DNA from: Clostridia bacterium | Lineage (GTDB): Bacteria > Bacillota > Clostridia > Lachnospirales > Lachnospiraceae | NCBI GenBank assembly: GCA_003246295.1 | Contig: QKAS01000068.1 | Location: 1-35,086, forward strand | Direction of reading: 5' to 3' | Length of the DNA: 35,086 bases | Shown: piece after piece, positions 1 to 8,763 of the stretch | How positions within the stretch are numbered: position 1 is the first letter of the stretch | How the letters are laid out: each line of letters opens with the position of its first letter | Notes under the pieces: generated by a model | The model's database searches: none | The model's input: the letters and a program-made list of their open reading frames with translations, nothing else | Told to the model about the DNA's origin: nothing | Translations under genes and position numbers: made by a program

Positions 1-56
1 TGTTACAATAATAAGAAATATTTTAACGACATTTATCCTACAAGGAGACATTTCTT

Positions 57-1853
57 ATGAAAAAATACATCCTTCCAGTCATAAGTGTTTTAACATTATT
101 CATAGTTTTATCTTTATGCTATCCATCACTTCCGGTACTTGCCAAAGAGCATGCAACATTTCCGTTGGCACAGGATGCTTATGGCGATTCTGGAATCAGT
201 AATTACTTCTCGGTATTAGTACATCGCATCCAAGTAGAGCCTTTTAACTTAATTGCTACCATCATTTTCTTCCTTGCGATCTTTCATACAATGATTACAG
301 GGATTTTTCAAAAAAAGGCGCATCAACTGGAAGAACGTTACCACGAACTGATTGACAAAGGACTGAGAGATAAAAACTCACATTCAATTCTTGCAAGCCT
401 TCTTCATCTTCTTGGCGAAGTTGAGGTCGTATTTGGACTTTGGTCCGTCATCCTTGCCGGTTCTGTTATTGCCTATTTCAACTGGGAAACCTGTGTTACC
501 TATTTGGATTCTCTGCATTATACAGAACCCTTGTTTATCATCGTAATCATGAATGTTGCTTCCAGTCGTCCAGTTATTAAATTTTTTGAAAAATTACTCG
601 GTTCCGTTGTAAAACTATTTGGCAATACACTTCAGGCATGGTGGCTTGCAATCTTAATATTAGCCCCATTACTTGGTTCCTTTATCACCGAGCCTGCTGC
701 CATGACAATTGGCGCCATGTTGCTTGCTGATAAATTCTATAGTTTGAATCCTTCAAGAAGATTAAAATATGTAACGCTTGCACTGCTTTTTGTTAATGTA
801 TCCATCGGCGGTGTCCTCACGAATTTTGCTGCACCACCTGTTCTCATGGTTGCAGGTATCTGGGACTGGAATACTCCATTCATGCTACTTCATTTTGGTT
901 GGAAGGCTGTTCTTGCTATCCTTCTATCCACAACCACCTATTTTGTTTTAATGCGTAATGACCTGAATCAATTAAAAGAAGCCTATGATAATTACCTATA
1001 TAAACGTTTTATCCAGAAACAGTTTATCAGTAAAAAAGAACTGGAAGCAAGCTTTGAACAACTGGCTCAGTTCGTTGATAAGAATGTATCATTTTCCAGT
1101 GAATTAGATGCTTACAGTGTAATATTACAAGATAACATTAAGGAACTTGCAAAACAAAAACTTTCCAAGGAAGAATGTGAACGATATAATATAGAAAATG
1201 CCATTGATGAGAAATTTAATGGAATCAAGTTTGAAGAGATGTGCCGAACAATTCCCGGGCTACTTCCTCCGGAAAAGCGTCCGCCTTATATGGATCCAAA
1301 CTGGGATCAACGCGAAGATTCTGTGCCTGTCTGGATAATGCTGGTTCACCTGATATTCCTTTTGTGGACAGTTGTAAATGCGCATGAACCTGTTTTATTT
1401 ATGGCTGGTTTTTTATTCTTTCTTGGATTTTATCAGGTTACTTCATTTTACCAGAACAGACTTGATTTGAAACAACCCGTGCTTGTTGCATTTTTCCTGG
1501 CTGGCCTCATTGTTCATGGCACATTACAGGGATGGTGGATTGCACCATTACTTGGAAGTCTTCCAAAACTTGGGCTGAATCTGACTGCAATCGTATTGAC
1601 TGCTTTTAACGACAATGCTGCTATTACCTACCTAAGCACACTGGTTCCAAATTTCTCTGATGAATTAAAATATGCAATTGTAACTGGTGCAATTACCGGT
1701 GGTGGACTAACATTAATTGCGAATGCACCTAACCCAGTCGGACAATCCATTTTGAAAAAATATTTTAAAACTGGTATTTCTTCTGGTATGTTATTTAAAT
1801 ACGCACTATTACCTACAATTATCACTGCTGTAGTTTTTTATCTGATTCAATGA
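57..1853 (+). CDS. Putative Na+/H+ antiporter-type membrane protein
   Basis: A 598-residue polytopic inner-membrane protein. The N-terminus (about residues 5-28) is a hydrophobic signal-like segment. Further membrane segments lie at roughly 60-80, 125-145, 155-172, 195-300 and, after a charged cytoplasmic stretch (about 305-425), at 430-598. The overall look, including conserved stretches such as TEPAAMTIGAMLLADKFY, a GGVLTNFAAPPVLM segment and a C-terminal NDNAAITYLSTLVP / GGLTLIANAPNPVG pair, fits the putative Na+/H+ antiporter group (Pfam Na_H_antiport_3), a branch of the ion transporter superfamily. The paired discontinuous-helix-like motifs in the two halves support ion exchange; the ion is inferred from family naming only. 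The start is set by AAGGAGA eight bases upstream. Only ten to twenty bases separate it from the kinase gene that follows, so it is probably co-transcribed with the partner-switching genes. Confidence 0.75.
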   Translation: MKKYILPVISVLTLFIVLSLCYPSLPVLAKEHATFPLAQDAYGDSGISNYFSVLVHRIQVEPFNLIATIIFFLAIFHTMITGIFQKKAHQLEERYHELIDKGLRDKNSHSILASLLHLLGEVEVVFGLWSVILAGSVIAYFNWETCVTYLDSLHYTEPLFIIVIMNVASSRPVIKFFEKLLGSVVKLFGNTLQAWWLAILILAPLLGSFITEPAAMTIGAMLLADKFYSLNPSRRLKYVTLALLFVNVSIGGVLTNFAAPPVLMVAGIWDWNTPFMLLHFGWKAVLAILLSTTTYFVLMRNDLNQLKEAYDNYLYKRFIQKQFISKKELEASFEQLAQFVDKNVSFSSELDAYSVILQDNIKELAKQKLSKEECERYNIENAIDEKFNGIKFEEMCRTIPGLLPPEKRPPYMDPNWDQREDSVPVWIMLVHLIFLLWTVVNAHEPVLFMAGFLFFLGFYQVTSFYQNRLDLKQPVLVAFFLAGLIVHGTLQGWWIAPLLGSLPKLGLNLTAIVLTAFNDNAAITYLSTLVPNFSDELKYAIVTGAITGGGLTLIANAPNPVGQSILKKYFKTGISSGMLFKYALLPTIITAVVFYLIQ

Positions 1854-1871
1854 CATGTAGAGGTGACTCAT

Positions 1872-2306
1872 ATGGTGGTATATGAAAAAAGTATTGCATC
1901 TTCCTTTCAGGCGGTCGATGATGCCGTTAGTGAAATACTTGCAATTTTAGTTGCAAAATGGCCATGGTTAAATAAAAAAATAGTATTTAAAGTTAATTTC
2001 TTACTTCGTGAGTTATTAAATAACGCAGTTGAACATGGCAACAGATTTAGTCTGGATAAAAAGGTAATGTGTCGAATTTTACATGATGGTAATTACCTGA
2101 TCTTAGAAGTGAAAGATGAAGGAGAAGGAATTATTCTCTCAAATCAGACATTTGACTCTGATGATGCAGATACATTATTAAGAGACAGAAAGCGTGGATT
2201 TCCATTGTTAATTGAAATGGCTTATCATGTAGATGTGGCCGGTAATCAGGTAAAAGTAATTCTTGATCTGGATCAGGAGGAAATAGAACATGGAACGAAT
2301 CTTTGA
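1872..2306 (+). CDS. Anti-sigma factor-type serine kinase (HATPase_c_2, RsbW/SpoIIAB-like)
   Basis: A 144-residue GHKL ATPase of the RsbW/SpoIIAB type. It carries an N box (RELLNNAVEHGNR) and a G1 box (KDEGEGI), the ATP-binding elements of this family, and little else, as expected for a stand-alone serine kinase that phosphorylates a STAS antagonist. A GTG nine bases upstream is in frame, but AGAGGTGA sits directly before ATG 1872, so I use that ATG. The end overlaps the STAS gene by 17 nt, which suggests translational coupling. Whether its target is a sigma factor, as in Bacillus, or another output protein cannot be told, because no sigma factor is encoded nearby. Confidence 0.85.
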   Translation: MVVYEKSIASSFQAVDDAVSEILAILVAKWPWLNKKIVFKVNFLLRELLNNAVEHGNRFSLDKKVMCRILHDGNYLILEVKDEGEGIILSNQTFDSDDADTLLRDRKRGFPLLIEMAYHVDVAGNQVKVILDLDQEEIEHGTNL

Positions 2307-2595
2307 AAATAATCAACTTACCCTCATTATGACAGAGGGATTAACTGCAAATAAAATACCCGAATACAACCAACAGTTGGAATCACTGCTTTTGGAACAA
2401 GATCACTATCAAAAATGTATCTTAAATCTAAGCCAAACGAACAATATTGATTCTACTGGCGTTACCTTTGTGATTAGTCTGTATAAAAAAATGAAATCAC
2501 TTGAAAAAGAGTTCAGTGTGGCAGGCGCCAGTCATGAAATTCAGGATCTGTTCCATTTAATGAAACTTGATCAGTTCTTTTCTCTGACTGAGTAA
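2290..2595 (+). CDS. STAS-domain anti-sigma factor antagonist (RsbV/SpoIIAA-like)
   Basis: A 101-residue single STAS domain. The loop NIDSTGVTF contains the usual phospho-site position, Ser55 (with Thr56 beside it), in the place of the DSSG motif of SpoIIAA and RsbV. In this family the unphosphorylated form binds the HATPase kinase and frees its partner; the kinase phosphorylates the serine and a PP2C phosphatase removes the phosphate. Both enzymes are encoded on either side. The ribosome binding site (AGGAGG) lies inside the end of the kinase gene. Confidence 0.88.
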   Translation: MERIFENNQLTLIMTEGLTANKIPEYNQQLESLLLEQDHYQKCILNLSQTNNIDSTGVTFVISLYKKMKSLEKEFSVAGASHEIQDLFHLMKLDQFFSLTE

Positions 2596-2612
2596 TTGGA
2601 AGGAGTGATATC

Positions 2613-3779
2613 ATGCGATATCGTATACTTATTGCAGATGATGCTGCTCTGAATCGAAAGTTAATCAAAAATATCCTCTTCCACAATCTGGAAAATGTTG
2701 AATTCGAAGAGGCAGAAAATGGACAACAGGTTCTTCATATCGTAGACCAGGTAAAGATCGATCTGATTATTCTTGATTTGATCATGCCTGTATTAGATGG
2801 TTATGAAACACTGAAAAAGCTGAAAAAAAGCGAAAAATTTCACTCTATTCCAGTGATTGTCAATAGTTCTATCACTGAAATTCATTCCATTGAACAAACG
2901 CTCAAAGAAGGTGCCATTGATTACTTCACGAAACCGCTTTCTGAGAATGATATGAATATCATTTTGCCCTTGAAAGCAAAAAATGCACTTCTTGTATATG
3001 AACAGACACACATCATTGATGACCTTAACAAACATATTAGCAGTGAACTTTCACACGCGAATGCCTTCGCAAAAAGTATGCTTCCAAAATCAAATCGCTT
3101 CCACGAGGTTGAGTTATTTATAAAATATTATCCCTCTTTGGGAATCGGCGGAGATCTCTTTGATTGTGTCGAAATTGATGGCAGAGTCCATTTTATGGTT
3201 GCTGATGTTACCGGGCATGGAATCGCTGCAGGTATGGCTTCCTCCATGGTGAAAATTCTGTATCGCAAGAGCATTGAAAGACCTGGTATCCTCCCTGATC
3301 AGATTTTGGAAGATATGAACCGGTCTATCTTTCAATATTTTGACTTTGCCGGGAAAGATAGTTATGTTGTTTTCACTGCCTTTGTAGGTATCATTGAAAA
3401 TAATGAGTTATTATTCTCAAATGCCGGTCATCCATACCCAATCTTATATCATTCCACTACAGATAACTTTGAAGAGATTCATCAGGAAGGATTTTTGGTT
3501 GGCATGCTTGATGATGTAACTTATCAGACTGGTTCCATACTTCTTCAAAAAAATGATGTTATTTTTCTATATACTGACGGACTTTTTTGCGCCGGTGCTG
3601 ATTGTGATTTCACTGGCTGGGACAGAGTCATACAAGCTTCAGCACAATTAAAAAAAGCTCTAACCGAAAATCCGGAAGAGTTTTTAGAAGAGATTTATTA
3701 TACATTTCATATGATTCACAAATCAAGTCAGAAAGACTTTAACGATGATGTTGCAATGATGCTGATCAGGCTGTTATAA
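2613..3779 (+). CDS. Response regulator with SpoIIE/RsbU-type PP2C phosphatase output
   Basis: A 388-residue protein with two domains. Residues 1-120 form a CheY-like receiver with the acidic pair Asp9/Asp10, phospho-acceptor Asp55 in LILDLIMP, Ser85/Ser86 and Lys107 in FTKP. After a short linker, residues about 150-388 form a PP2C SpoIIE domain with GGDLFD, VADVTGHG, SNAGHPYP, LYTDGL and the terminal NDDVAMM motif, that is, all the metal-binding acidic positions. It should dephosphorylate the STAS protein when its receiver is phosphorylated. No histidine kinase lies in the window, so the input is unknown. AGGAGTGA precedes the ATG; the gap to the STAS gene is 17 nt. The last codons form one arm of the terminator hairpin. 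Confidence 0.9.
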   Translation: MRYRILIADDAALNRKLIKNILFHNLENVEFEEAENGQQVLHIVDQVKIDLIILDLIMPVLDGYETLKKLKKSEKFHSIPVIVNSSITEIHSIEQTLKEGAIDYFTKPLSENDMNIILPLKAKNALLVYEQTHIIDDLNKHISSELSHANAFAKSMLPKSNRFHEVELFIKYYPSLGIGGDLFDCVEIDGRVHFMVADVTGHGIAAGMASSMVKILYRKSIERPGILPDQILEDMNRSIFQYFDFAGKDSYVVFTAFVGIIENNELLFSNAGHPYPILYHSTTDNFEEIHQEGFLVGMLDDVTYQTGSILLQKNDVIFLYTDGLFCAGADCDFTGWDRVIQASAQLKKALTENPEEFLEEIYYTFHMIHKSSQKDFNDDVAMMLIRLL

Positions 3780-3802
3780 CGCATACAGCCTGATCATTTT
3801 TA
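3764..3802 (+). terminator. Rho-independent terminator after partner-switching operon
   Basis: A perfect 11-bp inverted repeat (GATCAGGCTGT, 3764-3774, with ACAGCCTGATC, 3785-3795) with a 10-nt loop, followed by ATTTTTAA. The left arm and the stop codon overlap. No T-run follows on the minus strand, so it serves the plus-strand genes. Confidence 0.75.
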
Positions 3803-3862
3803 ATGACTCATTAGGAAATTACAAATAATAATAATTTCTATTTCATCTTTAGAAATACTGAA

Positions 3863-4177
3863 TCAATTTCCATAGGAACAACAATAGTCAGTTATTTCTT
3901 TTGTTTCGATTTGAAAAGAGCTATTCTCCGGCACTATAAAACTATCACCTTCTGAAAATGAAGTCCATTCTTGATTGCCTTTGAGCAGATATCGACCTGA
4001 GCCTGACAATATTTCCATACATTCTCTGTCAGCAGTCCCAAATTCATAGGTACCTGGCATAATAATTCCCAGTGTCTTTTTTGACCCATCCCCAAATACT
4101 ACTGTTCTGCTTGTAACCTTACCTTCAAAATAAAGGTTCGCCTTTTTAATCACTGATACGTTGTCAAATTGATTCAT
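3863..4177 (-). CDS. ppnP: Pyrimidine/purine nucleoside phosphorylase PpnP
   Basis: A 104-residue small cupin (RmlC-like) protein matching the PpnP/YaiE family (formerly DUF1255) in length and layout: NxYFEGKV near the N-terminus, GIIMPGTYEFGTADRECMEILSG in the middle and SFxVPENSSFQI near the end. The Escherichia coli member phosphorolyses several nucleosides to free base and ribose 1-phosphate. It is the last gene of a four-gene minus-strand run and follows pirin by 34 nt. ATG is preceded by AGGAGG. The 60-odd bases between its stop and the plus-strand terminator show no clear terminator for it. Confidence 0.88.
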   Translation of the reverse strand: MNQFDNVSVIKKANLYFEGKVTSRTVVFGDGSKKTLGIIMPGTYEFGTADRECMEILSGSGRYLLKGNQEWTSFSEGDSFIVPENSSFQIETKEITDYCCSYGN

Positions 4178-4211
4178 AATTCCTCCTGTTTTTTATATTT
4201 ATTTTTTATAA

Positions 4212-5057
4212 TTATTTATTATAATCCATACTATCTTTTAAAAAAGTTCCGTCTCTTAACTCACGAAATGCTGTATTTAGTTCTTCCTGCGTGTTCATTA
4301 CAATAGGTCCACCCCATGCAACAGATTCCCCCAGAGGTTCTGAACTCATAAATAATATTTCGATTTCACAATCCTGCGACTCTATCGTCAGACTTGTGCC
4401 TTGCGAAAGTTTTACAGCAGTTTTCTCTTTTACCAATTCTCCTGCAATCTTTGCATTTCCTGTCAGTAAAAAGACCATAACTGATTGATCCATCTTTGTA
4501 TCTATTGTAAATTTCTGATTGCTTTCTAATACAATGTCATAATAATCCAGCGGCAGATAATGTCCTTTAAATCCCGTATGTCCCTGATAGGATCCACTCA
4601 CCAGTCGAAGTGTTCCTCCTGCGATTGGAATTGCCTCTATCTCATCCCTTTTTATACTCTGATACGCTGGTCTCGCCATTTTATCCTTAGCAGGCATATT
4701 CAGCCACAGCTGCACACCCAGCATACGTTCTGACGCAGGCAGCATTTCTTCATGTAATATTCCCGAGCCCGCTGTCATCCACTGTACTTCTCTGTCTGAA
4801 ATGGCATCCTGATTGCCAAGACTGTCTTTATGTACCATATTCCCTTTGACGATTAAACTTATCGTTTCGATTCCACGATGCGGATGCAGTGGAAATCCTG
4901 CCGTATAGTCGTCCGGATTGATGCTGTCAAATGAGTCTAACATCAAAATAGGATCAAACGTTTTTACCGTTTCTGTTCCAAGAACACGAACCAGACTCAC
5001 TCCTGCTCCATCTTTTGTACGAAATCCTGTTACTTTTTCTACGATTTTTCGTTCCAT
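4212..5057 (-). CDS. Pirin family protein
   Basis: A 281-residue bicupin of the pirin family. The N-terminal cupin shows the pirin hallmark GFPLHPHRGIETIS with the metal-binding histidines, then GSGILHEEM with a further His and Glu; the C-terminal cupin is degenerate, as usual. Pirins bind iron and some bacterial members have quercetin 2,3-dioxygenase activity or act as redox-sensitive regulators; the role here is not known. An in-frame ATG at 5075 precedes it, but AGGAGG lies between that ATG and the ATG at 5057 with a 6-nt gap, so I place the start at 5057. It follows the metallopeptidase gene by 31 nt. Confidence 0.88.
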   Translation of the reverse strand: MERKIVEKVTGFRTKDGAGVSLVRVLGTETVKTFDPILMLDSFDSINPDDYTAGFPLHPHRGIETISLIVKGNMVHKDSLGNQDAISDREVQWMTAGSGILHEEMLPASERMLGVQLWLNMPAKDKMARPAYQSIKRDEIEAIPIAGGTLRLVSGSYQGHTGFKGHYLPLDYYDIVLESNQKFTIDTKMDQSVMVFLLTGNAKIAGELVKEKTAVKLSQGTSLTIESQDCEIEILFMSSEPLGESVAWGGPIVMNTQEELNTAFRELRDGTFLKDSMDYNK

Positions 5058-5088
5058 ATACATCCTCCTTCGCATTCACATCTGATAT

Positions 5089-5439
5089 TTACTTGTTACG
5101 ATTTTTTTCCTCATATGATTTGATTGCTATTTCATCCTCAATCTCAAGTCCTCGTTCGCCCGCTAATGATTCCAAATGATGCCTGAACTCATGTAACACA
5201 TTTTTTCTAAGTCGTTCTCTGATGAACGCTTCATTTCTTCCTCCGTAAAGACGCATAAAAGATCCATAATATATAATGATGGATCTACCCATTTGTCTGG
5301 AATTCAGATATTCTCCTAGAATCCATAAATCCATATTTTTTGCTTTTTTATGTAATTTATCTCTTTCGACTGCATGAATCCCCCCATTCAGTTCCTTCAT
5401 CAAATCTTCTGGGAGTGTCCGAATGATATCGTCAAGCAT
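5089..5439 (-). CDS. Small zincin-like metallopeptidase family protein
   Basis: A 116-residue protein (from ATG 5439) with the zinc protease motif HEFRH (HExxH) in VLHEFRHHLESLAGERGLE, plus the conserved ELNGGI and LGEY / IIIYYGSFMRLYGG stretches of the small metallopeptidase family (COG3824 type). Substrate unknown; cytosolic, no signal peptide. The start is uncertain: the only good ribosome binding site, AAGGAGG at 5475-5481, lies 35 nt upstream of this ATG, and the intervening in-frame codons read ILFEEFEIMLDD, which resembles the usual N-terminus of the family. Translation may start at ATC 5466, ATA 5463 or CTG 5460, since no ATG, GTG or TTG is available in that stretch. Confidence 0.8.
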   Translation of the reverse strand: MLDDIIRTLPEDLMKELNGGIHAVERDKLHKKAKNMDLWILGEYLNSRQMGRSIIIYYGSFMRLYGGRNEAFIRERLRKNVLHEFRHHLESLAGERGLEIEDEIAIKSYEEKNRNK

Positions 5440-5485
5440 AATTTCAAATTCTTCAAACAGTATGATATTGCGTTCCTCCTTCTTT

Positions 5486-6382
5486 TCATTTATTTATGTC
5501 AAACAGCGATAATTGTTCCACTTTATATCGGGATGTATATCCTTCAATAATATCATCCATCTTATACCGAATCTTATTTTTTTCACAAAGATCTCTAAAT
5601 TCTTTCCATAATGTCCCTGCATTCGGTGAAGTACACTCGTATGCATTTGCATATTTTTCAAGATATTTTTCCTTGACTCCTGGAAATTTCTGCTCCAACT
5701 GTTTGTAGTACCACTCTCTTTGATTCTGTCGTAGCGTGACACCAAAAGCAGGGTAAATAAATCGAGCACCATGCAAGGCTGCAGCGGTAGTCACGCCTCT
5801 GATGTTTTCTATCGTGTCATTGATATAGGGCAAAATTGGCATCATAAGGACTCCCGTGAAGATGCCAGCCTTTGAAAGTTCTTTTATCACACGAATTCTT
5901 TCTGATGTCACTGCTACATTAGGTTCAATCACCTTGCATAGAGAATCATCTGAAGTTGTAACTGTGATTTTAACAATTACAGGAGAATGCTTTGCAATCT
6001 GCACCAACAAGTCAATATCACGTTCAATTAATGTGCTTTTTGTTGTAATTCCGATTCCAAATCCATTCTGGTCAATTCGTTTTAATGCTTCCCTGGTCAA
6101 TCTGGCTTCTTTTTCAAACGGATTATATGGGTCACTCATTGCTCCGGTGCCGACTACACCTTTTTTTCTTTTTGACCTCAGATCTCTTTCAATTATTTCA
6201 ATTGCTCTGTCTTTTGCCCTGACCCGGTCGAAATCCTCAACACCATAACAATCGCTTCTGCTATCGCAATAAATACACCCATGACAACAGCCCTTATAAA
6301 TATTCATATTGTAATGATAACCGAACCACGAATTATTTTCCTTATATCCCGACAAAATCGTCTTTGCTTCTATATATTCCAC
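5486..6382 (-). CDS. Radical SAM protein of the spore photoproduct lyase (SPL) family
   Basis: About 298 residues. The radical SAM cluster motif CxxxCxxC is seen in CCHGCIYCDSRS near residue 32. GTGAMSDPYNPFE, then GIGITTKS and AFGVTLR further on fit the SPL / Rv2578c-like group of radical SAM proteins, which includes spore photoproduct lyase relatives of unproven substrate. Lack of the long N-terminal part of SplB and the cluster near the N-terminus argue that it is not the classical lyase. GGAG lies one base before ATG 6388 but seven bases before GTG 6382, and related proteins start MEYI, so GTG 6382 is preferred. A TATAAT at 6414-6419 (minus strand) is a possible -10 box with no clear -35. 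First gene of the run that includes the metallopeptidase, pirin and ppnP. Confidence 0.82.
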   Translation of the reverse strand: MEYIEAKTILSGYKENNSWFGYHYNMNIYKGCCHGCIYCDSRSDCYGVEDFDRVRAKDRAIEIIERDLRSKRKKGVVGTGAMSDPYNPFEKEARLTREALKRIDQNGFGIGITTKSTLIERDIDLLVQIAKHSPVIVKITVTTSDDSLCKVIEPNVAVTSERIRVIKELSKAGIFTGVLMMPILPYINDTIENIRGVTTAAALHGARFIYPAFGVTLRQNQREWYYKQLEQKFPGVKEKYLEKYANAYECTSPNAGTLWKEFRDLCEKNKIRYKMDDIIEGYTSRYKVEQLSLFDINK

Positions 6383-6465
6383 AACCATACTCCATATATA
6401 TCATTTGCTTACTATTATATTCAAGCCTTGTGTTATCTCTGAGTTTCATTTGTTTATGTATTATA

Positions 6466-6494
6466 TTGTATCAGTTTTACTACCATGTTAGAAT
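6466..6494 (+). promoter_or_regulatory. Promoter for AI-2E family gene
   Basis: TTGTAT (6466-6471) and TAGAAT (6489-6494) with a 17-nt spacer form a sigma-A type promoter, about 45 nt before the ATG at 6541. Confidence 0.55.
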
Positions 6495-6540
6495 GTTTTT
6501 AATGGAATTTTAATAATAGATACAAAGTGAGGGTGACATA

Positions 6541-7851
6541 ATGAAATATAGATGGGACAAAAAATATCTTTACTGGGGAATGACTGCATTATTCGTTATT
6601 ATATTTAGTATCTGCTTCTACTACCTTTTATTTCATGGCGTAAAAATTCACGATAATATCTTACATCTTGTCAGAATCGGTATGCCGATCATCATGGGAT
6701 TTATCATTGCATATCTGCTGACTCCCATTGTTAATTTTTTTGAAAAAAAACTCATCTATCCCTTGTTAAAAAAATGTACCATACACAAGTCTGAAAAATT
6801 AAAAAGAAGAGTCCGCTCTGTAACCATATTGTGTGTTTTAATGATTGTTTCCTTCATTATTTACAGCCTTTTTGCTATGATACTCCCACAGCTCATCAGT
6901 AGTATCCAAAGCATTGCATCTCACTTTCCTACCTATGTTGCAAATTTTACCAACTGGTTTCAGGATATCCGCACGCTGAATCCCGTTCTTGATGAATATC
7001 TTACGCAAAATATAATCTTGACAGATTCCAAAGAAATCACTGAGTGGTTCAACAAAAATATTGCACCAAATATCAAGAACCTTGGAAATCTTGCGACAAC
7101 ACTCTATAACGGAGTGTTCAGTGTTATGCGCTTTTTATTTGAATTTATGATTGGAATCATCATTTCAATTTATCTGATGAGCTCAAAAGAATTATTTTCT
7201 GGTCAGTCCAAAAAAATCGCTTATGCATTATTTGAAGAAAATAAAGCCAATCATCTGATTCGTAATATGCGGTTCGTTCATAAAACATTCATTGGATTTT
7301 TATCCGGCAAGATTGTTGATTCCATCATCATCGGTATCTTATGTTTTCTTGGTACTTCTTTTCTAGAAATACCCTATGCAATTCTGGTCAGTGTTATTGT
7401 GGGTGTGACCAATATCATTCCTTTTTTTGGTCCTTATCTGGGGGCAATTCCCTGTGCAATTCTGATTCTAATGATCAGCCCGATACACTGCTTATATTTT
7501 GTAATTTTTATAATCATATTACAGCAAATAGATGGTAATATTATCGGTCCAAAGATATTAGGTAACTCTACCGGTATCAGCAGCTTCTGGGTGATTTTTG
7601 CAATCACAATATTCGGTGGCTTGTTCGGCATTCCTGGTATGGTAATTGGTGTGCCAGTGTTTGCAGTAATCTATGCAGGTTTTCGCTCTTACTTCCACAG
7701 AATGCTTCGTAAAAAGGGACTTCCAACTGATACCAGTGTCTACATTGCCCTTACAATGATGAAAAATAAAGAATGCATTTACACGCAGGAGCAACAACAG
7801 GATTCTGCATCAGACAAAACCCCGAATCCACCTGAACAGATAGGAAAATAA
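6541..7851 (+). CDS. AI-2E family (PerM/TqsA-type) membrane transporter
   Basis: A 436-residue polytopic membrane protein. Hydrophobic helices lie near residues 12-32, 43-63, 95-118 and then from about 195 to 375, with the family's soluble-looking segment between about 120 and 190. The conserved stretch VTNIIPFFGPYLGAIP followed by a GNIIGPKILGNSTG motif identifies the AI-2E transporter/PerM family (Pfam AI-2E_transport). Members include TqsA and Na+/H+ antiporter-like proteins, so the family name does not prove autoinducer-2 transport. The tail is charged and rich in Gln and Pro. A GAGGGTGA ribosome binding site precedes the ATG. It converges on the epimerase gene with only 5 nt between stops and no hairpin there. 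Confidence 0.9.
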   Translation: MKYRWDKKYLYWGMTALFVIIFSICFYYLLFHGVKIHDNILHLVRIGMPIIMGFIIAYLLTPIVNFFEKKLIYPLLKKCTIHKSEKLKRRVRSVTILCVLMIVSFIIYSLFAMILPQLISSIQSIASHFPTYVANFTNWFQDIRTLNPVLDEYLTQNIILTDSKEITEWFNKNIAPNIKNLGNLATTLYNGVFSVMRFLFEFMIGIIISIYLMSSKELFSGQSKKIAYALFEENKANHLIRNMRFVHKTFIGFLSGKIVDSIIIGILCFLGTSFLEIPYAILVSVIVGVTNIIPFFGPYLGAIPCAILILMISPIHCLYFVIFIIILQQIDGNIIGPKILGNSTGISSFWVIFAITIFGGLFGIPGMVIGVPVFAVIYAGFRSYFHRMLRKKGLPTDTSVYIALTMMKNKECIYTQEQQQDSASDKTPNPPEQIGK

Positions 7852-7856
7852 TAATT

Positions 7857-8711
7857 CTATTTGATTTTATTTAATTCTTCTCTCCATGTATGCACAGGCC
7901 TCCAGTTTAATAACTTCTTTGCTTTTTCGTTACTTAGTAAGGTCTGATATCCATCAATCGCTGATCTGATGTCTGTAACCTCAGGGAATTCTGCCTGCAT
8001 TAGGTCACAGCTTTTGATATCCATACTGGTATCATCTGCTGCAAGGTTCAATGTAATTGAACCAAGTCCATCTGTTTCTATTGCTAATCTGCATGCCTGC
8101 GCAATATCACGGGCATCCACATAACTCCAAAGAATTGTCCTTCTTGGCTTTGGATCATGAATAAATGCAGGAAAATTCTGATACATTTCAGGGGTGATTA
8201 CATTTCCGATTCTAAGTGATACCACCTGCATGCCACAACGTTGATAGAACATATCGGCGGTTTTTTCAGCTACAATTTTTGACAGACCATAACTGTCTTC
8301 AGGAAGTTGAGGATGTTCTTCATCTATTGGTACGTATTTTGGTGCGAGATTTTGCCTTGAAAAAACAATTCCATAAGAAGACTCACTGGATGCAAGTACT
8401 ACTTTCTTGATTCCTAATCCTGCCGCTGCTTCCAGTATATTGTATGTACTCATGACATTATTCTGAAATGTCACTTCATTGGGATGGCTATATGCTACTG
8501 GTATCGCCGCCAGATGTATCACTGCATCCGCTCCTGCCAATGCCCCATAGCACTCTCCAAGGTTTGTAAGATCTACCTTTAAGAAGGATGTTCTGCTCAC
8601 TTTCGGTCTGTTTGCATCTACACTTAAGACATCATATCCCATATGAATCATATGTTCTTCTACATAGGGACCTAATAATCCACTCACACCTGTTATCACT
8701 ACTTTTTTCAT
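7857..8711 (-). CDS. NAD(P)-dependent epimerase/dehydratase (extended SDR)
   Basis: A 284-residue extended short-chain dehydrogenase. The N-terminal Rossmann motif is GVSGLLGPY; VIHLAA follows near residue 65; the catalytic triad is seen as ASSESSYG and YGLSK (Tyr-x-x-x-Lys). Length and motifs match sugar-nucleotide epimerase or dehydratase-like proteins, but the substrate cannot be named. AAGGAG precedes the ATG. It is the last gene of a three-gene run with the dehydrogenase and the aromatic acid exporter-like protein (gap 52 nt). Confidence 0.85.
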   Translation of the reverse strand: MKKVVITGVSGLLGPYVEEHMIHMGYDVLSVDANRPKVSRTSFLKVDLTNLGECYGALAGADAVIHLAAIPVAYSHPNEVTFQNNVMSTYNILEAAAGLGIKKVVLASSESSYGIVFSRQNLAPKYVPIDEEHPQLPEDSYGLSKIVAEKTADMFYQRCGMQVVSLRIGNVITPEMYQNFPAFIHDPKPRRTILWSYVDARDIAQACRLAIETDGLGSITLNLAADDTSMDIKSCDLMQAEFPEVTDIRSAIDGYQTLLSNEKAKKLLNWRPVHTWREELNKIK

Positions 8712-8763
8712 ATTGTTTTCTCCTTGTCTATTTGTTTTTCTTATTCATTTCAGTTTTTTCTGA

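Noticed and set aside
5486..6382. Spore photoproduct lyase SplB
   Set aside because: The cluster motif and length fit the wider SPL-like radical SAM group rather than classical SplB, and no spore genes are nearby.
6541..7851. Quorum-sensing autoinducer-2 exporter call
   Set aside because: The family name covers several functions and nothing in the sequence or neighbours supports AI-2.
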